A DNA stretch of 5,341 bases from Oscillospiraceae bacterium (GCA_017480395.1 JAFVAS010000332.1:1-5341), one strand, 5' to 3'. Positions 1-5,341 are shown, numbered from the stretch's first letter. Numbers and translations are program-made. Notes: a model not told the origin generated them from the letters alone.

Positions 1-898
1 AGGTGCCCAGCGCCAGCAGGGCCGCCGCCGCCAGCATTGCCGCAGCATAGCGCCAGGGCCGCGCATCCCTCTGCACCAGCACCGTGTCCGCCTCCCAGGC
101 CAGCTCACCGAGCCCGTCGGCGCAGCGGCGGTAGCTGCGCCAGAGAAAGAACAGGCGCACCAGCGGGATATTCAGCCCCAGGCCGGAAACCAGCACCTGC
201 GTGGTGCGCTCCCGCGCCGCGGCGGTGGTCAGGCGGTTGCCGTCTATGTCCGTCACGCGCAGTCCGAAGATCCACTTCCCCAGCGTCGTGCCAAAGAAGT
301 GCAGTTCCAGCGGCTCAACAAGGGCTATCGCCACCAGCACCAGGAGCCAGATGATCAGCCTGTCCAGTCCGGTAGAGAACAGCGATGCGCCGGCGTCAAG
401 CAGGCCGCGCTGCAGCAGCACACCCTCCCCCACCACAAAGAGCAGCACCCAGGTAAGCAGATCCAGCTCCCTGGCCCAGAACCGCTGCCAGGGGGCCTTC
501 ACCCTGGGCAGCGCGTCCTCCTTCAGGGCATCCGGGTGCTCCAGCGCCGCCAGATAGCGCCGGGAATCCAGGTCTGCAAAGGCCGCGCCGTCCGCCTCCA
601 TCTGACGGCACACCTGCTCCGCAATCGCGTCCTCCCGCTGCCGCCGCCGCAGGGTCTCCTCCTGCCCACTCAGCACCTCGGTCAGGGTCGCCGATCCGGC
701 GATCAGCGCCCGGATTTCAGCCAGGCCCACCCCCAGGGTACGCAGCAGCCGCACCCGCAGCAGCAGGGCCAGATCCTCCTCCGAATAATCCCTGTAGCCG
801 TTCTCCCCCCGGGCGGGGTGAAGCAGGCCCTCCGCCTCGTAGAACCGCACGTTGGCCCGGGTCAGGCCGGAGCGGGTTTCAATCTCTTTGATATTCAT
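1..898 (-). CDS. MerR-family HTH regulator fused to RDD membrane domain (3' end outside window)
   Basis: This open frame runs without a stop from ATG at 898 to the left edge, giving 299 codons; the C-terminus is missing. Residues 1-75 are a MerR winged helix-turn-helix: start MNIKEIETRSGLTRANVRFY, then the wing EAEGLL..R..NGYRDYSEEDL and a helical RLLRTLGVGLAEIRALI stretch. Residues 76-130 are charged and probably helical, the usual MerR dimerisation position. From about 143 the protein becomes membrane-like, with hydrophobic segments near 145-163, 180-196, 235-253 and 281-298. Between the second and third lies GTTLGKWIFGLRVTDIDG (203-220), the hallmark of RDD-family membrane proteins. It is therefore probably a membrane-anchored one-component transcription factor; its ligand is unknown. 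The sequence shows only Cys97 and Cys259 and no CueR-like metal loop, so a metal sensor is unlikely. The start is fixed by a strong ribosome site and a MerR-type promoter, suggesting autoregulation. Confidence 0.88.
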   Translation of the reverse strand, partial: MNIKEIETRSGLTRANVRFYEAEGLLHPARGENGYRDYSEEDLALLLRVRLLRTLGVGLAEIRALIAGSATLTEVLSGQEETLRRRQREDAIAEQVCRQMEADGAAFADLDSRRYLAALEHPDALKEDALPRVKAPWQRFWARELDLLTWVLLFVVGEGVLLQRGLLDAGASLFSTGLDRLIIWLLVLVAIALVEPLELHFFGTTLGKWIFGLRVTDIDGNRLTTAAARERTTQVLVSGLGLNIPLVRLFFLWRSYRRCADGLGELAWEADTVLVQRDARPWRYAAAMLAAAALLALGT

Positions 899-905
899 TC
901 CAATT

Positions 906-912
906 CCTCCTT
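906..912 (-). promoter_or_regulatory. Ribosome binding site of merR-RDD
   Basis: Read on the minus strand this is AAGGAGG, a full match to the anti-Shine-Dalgarno core, ending 7 bases before the ATG at 898. It fixes the start of the MerR-RDD gene. Confidence 0.85.
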
Positions 913-930
913 CTACCTTATTTGACCTAC

Positions 931-961
931 AGTATAAACCATCAAGTCCCTTTACAGTCAA
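931..961 (-). promoter_or_regulatory. MerR-type promoter (19-bp spacer) of merR-RDD
   Basis: On the minus strand TTGACT (956-961) and TATACT (931-936) are separated by exactly 19 bases (937-955). Ordinary sigma-A promoters have 17; the overlong 19-bp spacer is the known signature of promoters that MerR-family proteins untwist to activate. The spacer region carries an imperfect dyad, ACTGTAAAG-GGA-CTTGATGGT, with 6 of 9 paired positions. Start of transcription would be near 924, giving a leader of about 26 bases. The regulator encoded immediately downstream is the obvious candidate to bind here. Confidence 0.75.
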
Positions 962-963
962 GC

Positions 964-978
964 TTTTTTTCGTTTTTT
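964..978 (-). promoter_or_regulatory. A-tracts upstream of the merR-RDD promoter (possible UP element)
   Basis: On the minus strand two A-runs (973-978, six A; 964-970, seven A) lie directly upstream of the -35 box at 956-961. In a window this GC-rich the position and phasing fit an UP element contacted by the RNA polymerase alpha subunit. The same tract sits between the two divergent promoters and could also simply be bent DNA. Confidence 0.4.
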
Positions 979-1009
979 CATCCCCGCTGATTTTTCTCTC
1001 CATATCCCA

Positions 1010-1038
1010 TTGACACAGTAGGATTTCTCTGCTATGAT
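1010..1038 (+). promoter_or_regulatory. Sigma-A promoter of the copA-csoR operon
   Basis: TTGACA (1010-1015), a perfect -35, is followed after 17 bases by TATGAT (1033-1038), one mismatch from the consensus -10. Transcription should start near 1045, just at the palindrome of 1047-1063. The near-consensus promoter needs a repressor to be controlled, which fits CsoR-type regulation. The 17-bp spacing argues against a CueR/MerR-type mechanism for copA. Confidence 0.85.
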
Positions 1039-1046
1039 AGCCACAG

Positions 1047-1063
1047 ACACCCCCCCGGGGTGT
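1047..1063. promoter_or_regulatory. Candidate CsoR operator palindrome
   Basis: A perfect 7-bp inverted repeat, ACACCCC and GGGGTGT, separated by CCC, lies at the expected transcription start between the -10 box and the ribosome site of copA. CsoR-family operators are known as short C-run/G-run palindromes flanked by A/T-containing ends (TACCC...GGGTA style). The operon encodes a CsoR protein with an intact copper site, so repressor and operator match. No second copy is seen upstream of csoR, so csoR would be controlled through copA. Confidence 0.75.
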
Positions 1064-1069
1064 AGTGTT

Positions 1070-1075
1070 AGGAGG
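1070..1075 (+). promoter_or_regulatory. Ribosome binding site of copA
   Basis: AGGAGG ends 6 bases before the ATG at 1082. It decides the start: the in-frame ATG at 1034 lies inside the -10 box (1033-1038), upstream of the expected transcript start, and cannot be used from this promoter. Confidence 0.88.
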
Positions 1076-1081
1076 TGCGCT

Positions 1082-3628
1082 ATGAAGCAAAAATTCGATA
1101 TCACTGGTATGAGCTGCGCCGCCTGCCAGGCCCATGTGGAGAAGGCAGTCAACGCCCTGGACGGCGTCAGCGCCCAGGTCAACCTGCTGGCCAACAGCAT
1201 GGTCGCGGAATACGACGAGAGCAAGGTCAGCGCCCAGGACATCTGCGCCGCCGTCGCCAAGGCAGGCTATGGGGCCAGCGTCCACGGGGGCGGCTCCGCC
1301 GCCGAGCGGGCAAAACAGGCCGACCCCATGGAGGAGCAGATCAAGGCCATGAAGCGGCGGCTCATCCTCTCGCTCATCTTCCTGGTCCCGCTGTTCTACC
1401 TCGCCATGGGCGGTATGATGGGCTGGCCCCTGCCGAGCATCCTGACCGCGCCGGAGAACTGCCTGATCAACGCCCTGGCCCAGCTGACCCTCACCGTTCC
1501 CATCCTCTATATCAACGACCATTTCTTTATAAACGGATTCCGCTCCCTGTTCCATCGGGCACCCAACATGGATTCGCTGATCGCCGTCGGCTCCGCCGCC
1601 GCCTTCCTCTACTCCCTGTGCACCATCTTCTGGATGGCCTATCATGTGGGGCAGGGCGACCTGAGCGTGGCGGGCAGCGCCCTCTATCTGGACAGCGCAG
1701 GCATGATCCTGTCCCTGGTCACCGTGGGGAAATACCTGGAGACCCGCTCCAAGGGCAAGACCGGCGACGCCATCCGCGCCCTGATGGATCTGGCCCCCAA
1801 GACCGCCATCCTGCTCCGGGACGGCGCGGAGACAGAAGTTCCCGTGGAGCAGGTGCAGGTGGGCGACCTGCTGCGGGTCAAGCCCGGCGCCTCCATCCCC
1901 GTGGACGGCGTGGTCACCGACGGTGCCTCCGCCGTGGACGAGTCCGCCCTGACCGGCGAGTCCATCCCCGTCGCCAAAGCTGTGGGTGACCGGGTCAGCG
2001 CCGCCACCATCAACCAGACCGGCGCCTTCACCATGCGGGCCACCGGCGTGGGAGAGGACACCGCCCTCGCCCAGATCATCCATCTGGTGGAGGACGCCTC
2101 CGCCTCCAAGGCCCCCATCGCCAAGCTGGCGGACAAGGTGGCCGGCGTCTTCGTCCCCATCGTCATGGGCATCGCCCTGGTCACCGCCCTGGTCTGGATC
2201 ATCGTCACCGGCTCCCCGGCCCGGGCGCTGGTCGCGGGCGTCGCGGTGCTGGTCATCTCCTGCCCCTGCTCCCTGGGTCTGGCCACCCCCGTGGCCATCA
2301 TGGTGGGCACCGGCCGGGGTGCCCAGAACGGCACCCTGTTCAAATCCGCCGAGGCGCTGGAGGCTCTCCAGGGCATCGACACCATCGTGCTGGACAAAAC
2401 CGGCACCGTCACCGAGGGCCATCCCACCGTCACCGACCTGCTTCCCGCCGGGGACATCACCGAGGAGGAGCTGCTGTGCTGCGCCGCCTCGCTGGAGGCC
2501 CTGTCCGAGCACCCGCTGGCGGAGGCCATCGTCCGCTGCGCCGGGGAGGCGGAGATCCCCCTCTGCCCCGTGGAGCAGTTTGAGGCCGTCCCCGGCAAGG
2601 GCGTGAAGGGCAACATCCAGGGCGCAGCCTTTGCCGCCGGAAACGCCCGGTTCATGGCCGATCTGGGCATCGCCCTCCCCGACGCCGCCGACGAGCTGGC
2701 CCAGGAGGGCAAGACCCCCCTTTACTTCGCCCAGGACGGCACCTTCGCCGGCACCATCGCCGTGGCCGACCCGCCCAAGGCGGGCAGCCAGGCCGCCATT
2801 CAGGCCATGCGGGAGCTGGGCCTGGAGGTGGTGCTGCTCACCGGCGACAACCGCCGCACCGCCGAGGCCGTGGGCCGTCAGATGGGCGACATCCGGGTCA
2901 TCGCCGAGGTGCCGCCCCAGGACAAGGAGCGCCACATCTCCGCCCTCCAGGCCGAGGGCAAGAAGGTCGCCATGGTGGGCGACGGCATCAACGACGCCCC
3001 CGCCCTGGCCCGCTCCGACGTGGGCATCGCCATCGGCGCGGGCACCGACGTGGCGCTGGAGAGCGCCGACGTGGTGCTGATCCGCTCCGACCTGATGGAC
3101 GCGGTGGGGGCCTATGAGCTCTCCAAGGCCACCCTGCGCAACATCAAGCAGAATCTCTTCTGGGCGCTGTTCTATAACTCGATCTGCATCCCCCTGGCGG
3201 CGGGCGTGTTCTATCCCGTGCTGGGGCTCCAGCTCGACCCCATGTTCGGCGCGGCGGCCATGAGCCTGTCCTCCATCTGCGTGGTCACCAACGCTCTGCG
3301 GCTGCGCTTCTTCAAGCCCAAGCATCAGTCCGTCGTCCCCGCGGAGGATTCCGCCGATAAAGTTATGTCAACCAAATCTGAATCTGAACCGTTCATTGAG
3401 GAAGGAGAGGAAGAAACCATGACCAAAGTGCTCACCGTGGAGGGCATGATGTGCCAGCATTGCCAGGCCCGGGTGGAGAAGGCCCTCAGCGAGGTGAAGG
3501 GCGTCAAGTCCGCCAAGGTCGATCTGGAGGCCAAGACCGCCACCGTGGAGGCCGGTCTGCTGACGAAGGACGACGCCCTGAAGCAGGCCGTCATAGACGC
3601 GGGCTATGAGGTGGTCGGCATCCAATGA
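1082..3628 (+). CDS. copA: Cu(+)-exporting P1B-type ATPase CopA with N- and C-terminal HMA domains
   Basis: An 848-residue membrane pump that couples ATP hydrolysis to Cu(I) export. Domains in order: N-terminal heavy-metal-associated domain (about 1-68) with GMSCAAC, ligands C12 and C15; membrane helices near 92-110, 128-147, 164-186 and 200-216; actuator domain with TGES (291-294); helices about 353-376 and 384-410 with the ion-path CPC (394-396); phosphorylation DKTGT (D438); nucleotide-binding SEHP (H477, P478); TGDN (587-590); GDGINDAP (633-640); last helices about 692-712 and 720-740. YN (698-699) and M727xxS730S731 in the last two helices, together with CPC, are the Cu(I) signature of the P1B-1 subgroup. 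After an acidic linker (about 755-779) comes a second HMA domain (780-848) with GMMCQHC (C791, C794). The linker is about 40% GC against a much GC-richer gene body, suggesting fusion of copA to a former copZ. It overlaps csoR by four bases. Confidence 0.97.
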   Translation: MKQKFDITGMSCAACQAHVEKAVNALDGVSAQVNLLANSMVAEYDESKVSAQDICAAVAKAGYGASVHGGGSAAERAKQADPMEEQIKAMKRRLILSLIFLVPLFYLAMGGMMGWPLPSILTAPENCLINALAQLTLTVPILYINDHFFINGFRSLFHRAPNMDSLIAVGSAAAFLYSLCTIFWMAYHVGQGDLSVAGSALYLDSAGMILSLVTVGKYLETRSKGKTGDAIRALMDLAPKTAILLRDGAETEVPVEQVQVGDLLRVKPGASIPVDGVVTDGASAVDESALTGESIPVAKAVGDRVSAATINQTGAFTMRATGVGEDTALAQIIHLVEDASASKAPIAKLADKVAGVFVPIVMGIALVTALVWIIVTGSPARALVAGVAVLVISCPCSLGLATPVAIMVGTGRGAQNGTLFKSAEALEALQGIDTIVLDKTGTVTEGHPTVTDLLPAGDITEEELLCCAASLEALSEHPLAEAIVRCAGEAEIPLCPVEQFEAVPGKGVKGNIQGAAFAAGNARFMADLGIALPDAADELAQEGKTPLYFAQDGTFAGTIAVADPPKAGSQAAIQAMRELGLEVVLLTGDNRRTAEAVGRQMGDIRVIAEVPPQDKERHISALQAEGKKVAMVGDGINDAPALARSDVGIAIGAGTDVALESADVVLIRSDLMDAVGAYELSKATLRNIKQNLFWALFYNSICIPLAAGVFYPVLGLQLDPMFGAAAMSLSSICVVTNALRLRFFKPKHQSVVPAEDSADKVMSTKSESEPFIEEGEEETMTKVLTVEGMMCQHCQARVEKALSEVKGVKSAKVDLEAKTATVEAGLLTKDDALKQAVIDAGYEVVGIQ
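3402..3410 (+). promoter_or_regulatory. Internal Shine-Dalgarno inside copA, upstream of the CopZ-like domain
   Basis: AAGGAG (3402-3407) followed by AGG lies in the purine-rich linker just upstream of an in-frame ATG at 3419. The gap is 11 bases from AAGGAG, or 8 from the overlapping GAGG (3407-3410). The motif also encodes linker residues rich in Glu and Gly, so it could be partly coincidental, but position and strength are those of a genuine start site. Confidence 0.5.
3419..3628 (+). CDS. Candidate internally initiated CopZ-like copper chaperone (in frame within copA)
   Basis: Starting at the internal ATG 3419, the copA frame gives a 69-residue protein that is exactly one HMA domain, the usual CopZ size. 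It begins MTKVLTVEGMMCQHC, with Cu(I)-binding Cys12 and Cys15 in this numbering, and ends ...AGYEVVGIQ. It starts right where a free CopZ would start, with its own Shine-Dalgarno sequence, and has no leftover residues before the first beta strand. A free CopZ delivers Cu(I) to CopA and to CsoR in the cytoplasm. Whether the product is made separately, only as the CopA tail, or both cannot be told from sequence. E. coli is known to make a CopZ-like fragment from copA by frameshifting; here the means would be internal initiation. The domain is certain; separate translation is inference. Confidence 0.45.
   Translation: MTKVLTVEGMMCQHCQARVEKALSEVKGVKSAKVDLEAKTATVEAGLLTKDDALKQAVIDAGYEVVGIQ
3608..3614 (+). 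promoter_or_regulatory. Ribosome binding site of csoR (within the copA end)
   Basis: GAGGTGG lies 10 bases before the first of two tandem ATGs (3625 and 3628). The spacing favours 3625. The site is weaker than those of copA and merR-RDD, so csoR probably depends on translational coupling to copA. Confidence 0.5.
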
Positions 3629-3897
3629 TGGCCGATAAAAAGCAGATGACCCGGCTGCTCAAAACCGCCCGGGGACAGCTGGATGGCATTTTGAAGATGG
3701 TGGAGGAGGACCGCTACTGCATCGACATCTCCAACCAGCTCATGGCCACCCAGTCCATCCTCTCCAAGGCCAACGCCGCCATTTTACAGGCCCACATGGC
3801 CCATTGCGTCAGCGCGGCCATGGACTCCGACGACGAAGCCGTGAAAAAAGAAAAGCTGGACGAGATCGCCCAGCTGCTGCAAAAGCTCGCAAAATGA
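3625..3897 (+). CDS. csoR: CsoR-family copper-sensing transcriptional repressor
   Basis: A 90-residue all-helical protein of typical family length (about 85-120). The first helix carries RLLKTARGQLDGILKMVEED, the family's DNA-contact and dimer region. The Cu(I) ligands are all present: Cys32 (DRYCIDI), His57 and Cys61 (HMAHC), with spacings of 25 and 4 identical to the Cys36-His61-Cys65 site of the M. tuberculosis protein. This makes a copper sensor much more likely than the formaldehyde (FrmR) or persulfide (CstR) branches, which lack this His. Cu(I) binding is known to release CsoR from DNA. The start ATG 3625 overlaps the copA stop (ATGA), with a second ATG directly after it. The partner operator is the palindrome at 1047-1063, making the operon self-regulated. 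Confidence 0.93.
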   Translation: MMADKKQMTRLLKTARGQLDGILKMVEEDRYCIDISNQLMATQSILSKANAAILQAHMAHCVSAAMDSDDEAVKKEKLDEIAQLLQKLAK

Positions 3898-3905
3898 ACC
3901 AAAAA

Positions 3906-3942
3906 CGCCGACCTGGAACAGATTCCGGGTCGGCGCTTTTTT
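3906..3942 (+). terminator. Strong rho-independent terminator, probably bidirectional
   Basis: A 13-bp stem (3906-3918 with 3923-3935) closes a CAGA loop. Every position pairs, with one T-G wobble at 3914/3927. It is followed by C and six T (3937-3942), ending the copA-csoR transcript. On the other strand the A-run 3901-3905 becomes a five-U tail, so the same hairpin can end the converging lipoprotein transcript. Confidence 0.92.
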
Positions 3943-3949
3943 CATGCTC

Positions 3950-3966
3950 TGCCGCCGTCGGCGGCA
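3950..3966. other. Small GC hairpin between terminator and lipoprotein stop
   Basis: TGCCGCC and GGCGGCA pair perfectly (7 bp) around the loop GTC. It lacks a T-run on either side, so it is not a terminator by itself. It would lie in the 3' untranslated end of the minus-strand lipoprotein mRNA, just ahead of the shared terminator, and may add stability. Chance in GC-rich DNA is possible. Confidence 0.4.
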
Positions 3967-3972
3967 CGGGGC

Positions 3973-5301
3973 TCACTTCCCCTGCGTCATCGCCGGAAGG
4001 CAGTCATCCAGATCGATGCCGGAGGCGACGATGACATCGCTCTCAATCCCGGAGCAGTATTGATACGCCTCATTCCAGTATCGGATGACCTCCGCGTCCG
4101 AGTCAATGGTGCCCATCTCAAAGGCGATGCCGCTGCGCCGGAGGGTCTCCACCGTATCCTCTGTCAGGATCGCGTTGCCATAGGCGAAGAAGAACACCTC
4201 GTTTTCCGGGGTCCTGAGGGAGAGCAGCTCATCGATGGCGGCCTGGTCGATGGCGCAGGGCATGGTGGCGACCCGCGCCGTGGGATCTGCATCGACCACC
4301 GCGCGGCATTGCTCCACGGTGCTTCCGCTCCAGGAGATTGGCAGGTGGTATTGCTTCGTCAGGGCCACCGCCGCCGCAATCTGGGCGGCGTCGCCGTCCT
4401 TGATCTCTATATAGAGCTCCTCGACCCCCTGGGACGCGCAGAACTCCAACATATCCTCCAGCCGGAGCAGGCCCAGTCCCGCGAATTCCGAACCACGGTA
4501 GATGCCATAGTCATAGGCGCTCAGCGCATCATAGGTGTGCTCCGCCAGATAGATGCGCTCCCCACCGGCATCGGGGGAAGGCAGCTCACTGCCGTCGCGG
4601 TTCCGGGCAACGCGGTGGATCGAGCGGTCATGAAAGCAGACGCCCACGCCGTCCCGCGTGAACTGCAAATCGCAGAGCAGCACGGTGAAGCCCTGCTCCA
4701 GCGCCCTCTGATAGGCGGGCAGAGACTGCTCCGGCAGGGTGCCGTCCTCCCCATAGGTGTCATAGCCCAGGCGATTGATGGATTTTACGCCGGACAGGTC
4801 GATCTCCTGGACGCAATCCCCGTTCTCATATACCCAGGAATCGCCCTCCCGGTGCCAGGTTCCGCCAACCAGCCAGTCCGCCTCACTCCAGCTGTTTTCC
4901 GGCCAGAATCCGTCCTCATTTACATGAAATCGGTCAATGTACTGATCGGTGGCCATCTCCCCGCTGTCCAGAAGGTAATACGTCCCGAACCAGCGGTTCC
5001 TGAGGGCATAGCCCTCCTCCCCGATCCGATACCAGCTTCCATCCACCTCCCGCCACATGGCCGTGGGATTCAGGAAGCCGTCGGAATCGAAGTAGTAGCG
5101 CTCACCGTCGAGCCAGATCATGCAGTCTGCCGCATCCTGTCCGTTGGGGAATTGAAAGCGTTTTTGGCCGTCCTGCTCCACCAACTCCCCCGCCGAGACG
5201 TGCCCGTCCTCCACGCCCTGGGGCGTCTGCGCAGGCTCAGCTCCACAGCCGGGAAGCAACAGGGCGAGGACAAGGGCGATGAGTATCAATCTACGCTTCA
5301 T
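3973..5301 (-). CDS. Lipoprotein with cell-wall-binding-like repeats and a divergent GDPD (glycerophosphodiesterase-like) domain
   Basis: A 442-residue predicted surface lipoprotein. MKRR plus a hydrophobic core (5-16) ends in the lipobox LPGC, with Cys19 as the lipidation site. Residues about 60-165 hold degenerate W..dG.wYyfd..G units (63-77, 83-100, about 104-122, 149-164) like choline/cell-wall-binding repeats. Residues about 172-435 follow the GDPD TIM-barrel: NRLGY (176-180), PEQS (190-193), LLCDLQFTRDG (208-218), CFHD (222-225), YIEIKDG (297-303). Active GDPDs hydrolyse glycerophosphodiesters using HRG and HD histidines and a metal held by ExD and a later Glu. Here H224, D211 and E299 remain, but the HRG histidine and the Glu of ExD are replaced (N/R at 176-177, L209). 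It may be inactive, bind a ligand, or act differently. ATG 5301 overlaps the preceding frame; a GAGG (5306-5309) lies only 4 bases upstream. Lipoprotein call strong, activity uncertain. Confidence 0.85.
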   Translation of the reverse strand: MKRRLILIALVLALLLPGCGAEPAQTPQGVEDGHVSAGELVEQDGQKRFQFPNGQDAADCMIWLDGERYYFDSDGFLNPTAMWREVDGSWYRIGEEGYALRNRWFGTYYLLDSGEMATDQYIDRFHVNEDGFWPENSWSEADWLVGGTWHREGDSWVYENGDCVQEIDLSGVKSINRLGYDTYGEDGTLPEQSLPAYQRALEQGFTVLLCDLQFTRDGVGVCFHDRSIHRVARNRDGSELPSPDAGGERIYLAEHTYDALSAYDYGIYRGSEFAGLGLLRLEDMLEFCASQGVEELYIEIKDGDAAQIAAAVALTKQYHLPISWSGSTVEQCRAVVDADPTARVATMPCAIDQAAIDELLSLRTPENEVFFFAYGNAILTEDTVETLRRSGIAFEMGTIDSDAEVIRYWNEAYQYCSGIESDVIVASGIDLDDCLPAMTQGK

Positions 5302-5341
5302 AATGCCTCATCCCGCAGCCGCAGGATATCGTCCATCCCTC
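5298..5341 (-). CDS. Probable 3' end of an upstream gene overlapping the lipoprotein start
   Basis: On the minus strand an open frame enters from the right edge and ends in TGA at 5300-5298, overlapping the lipoprotein ATG as ATGA. The visible tail reads GMDDILRLRDEAL. No promoter or terminator is seen in these 40 bases, and ATGA overlaps are typical of coupled operon genes, so the lipoprotein is probably the last gene of an operon from the right. Only 14 codons are visible; function cannot be assigned and the frame could be chance. Confidence 0.4.
   Translation of the reverse strand, partial: GMDDILRLRDEAL

Noticed and set aside
299..925. A 208-residue open frame on the plus strand, rich in Gln, Pro and Leu
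   Set aside because: It is antisense to the MerR-RDD gene, has low-complexity composition typical of shadow frames in GC-rich DNA, resembles no family I know, and overlaps the merR promoter region.
931..1038. The MerR-RDD protein as a CueR-like copper regulator of divergent copA
   Set aside because: The copA promoter has a 17-bp spacer, not 19. The MerR protein lacks the paired-cysteine metal loop of CueR, and a CsoR with its operator is already present.
1684..2712. A 342-residue open frame on the minus strand inside copA
   Set aside because: It is the antisense of highly conserved CopA motifs (TGES, CPC, DKTGT). Its Ser/Ala/Thr-rich sequence is a compositional shadow.
3343..3367. ATG at 3365 with GGAGG upstream as the start of a free CopZ
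   Set aside because: The GGAGG (3343-3347) is 17 bases from the ATG, too far, and the product would begin with an unstructured acidic tail. ATG 3419 has better spacing and begins exactly at the domain.
3951..3965. GC hairpin as the terminator of the minus-strand lipoprotein gene
   Set aside because: On the minus strand it is followed by GAGCATG rather than a T-run; the hairpin at 3906-3942 with T-runs on both strands is the better terminator.
1..5341. CRISPR arrays, insertion sequences, tRNA or rRNA genes
   Set aside because: No regularly spaced repeats, transposase motifs, terminal inverted repeats or recognisable RNA gene were found when reading both strands.

Overview
The window most resembles a GC-rich Firmicute, probably a gut clostridium of the Oscillospiraceae type. 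The signs are strong AAGGAGG-like ribosome sites, sigma-A-type promoters, a CsoR-type copper repressor, and a lipoprotein with cell-wall-binding-like repeats. The taxonomic call is inference from style and protein flavour; no rRNA or other marker gene is present.

Layout. (1) Bases 1-898, minus strand: the first 299 codons of a gene whose end lies beyond the left edge. It encodes a MerR-type DNA-binding head joined to a membrane RDD domain, and its own promoter (931-961) has the 19-bp spacer typical of MerR-controlled promoters. (2) Bases 899-1081: a divergent intergenic region with back-to-back promoters for merR-RDD (minus) and copA (plus). The copA promoter is followed by a C/G-rich palindrome that fits a CsoR operator. 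(3) Bases 1082-3897, plus strand: a two-gene copper operon, copA (Cu+ exporting P1B-ATPase, 848 aa) and csoR (copper-sensing repressor, 90 aa), overlapping by ATGA. The last 69 codons of copA form a complete CopZ-like metallochaperone domain. That domain has its own ATG and a good Shine-Dalgarno sequence inside copA, so the gene may yield both a pump and a free chaperone. (4) Bases 3906-3942: a strong terminator shared by the converging genes. (5) Bases 3973-5301, minus strand: a lipoprotein with degenerate cell-wall-binding-like repeats and a glycerophosphodiesterase-like domain whose active-site motifs are partly lost. (6) Bases 5298-5341, minus strand: probably the tail of another gene overlapping the lipoprotein gene by ATGA.

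How it works together (inference from known families): CsoR represses the copA promoter at the palindrome. Cu(I) binding to its Cys-His-Cys site releases it. CopA then exports Cu(I), and the CopZ-like domain, fused or freely translated, delivers Cu(I) to the pump or to CsoR. The flanking minus-strand genes show no copper-related feature and are probably independent. The most interesting points are the copZ-inside-copA arrangement, the membrane-anchored MerR regulator, and the apparently degenerate GDPD-like lipoprotein.
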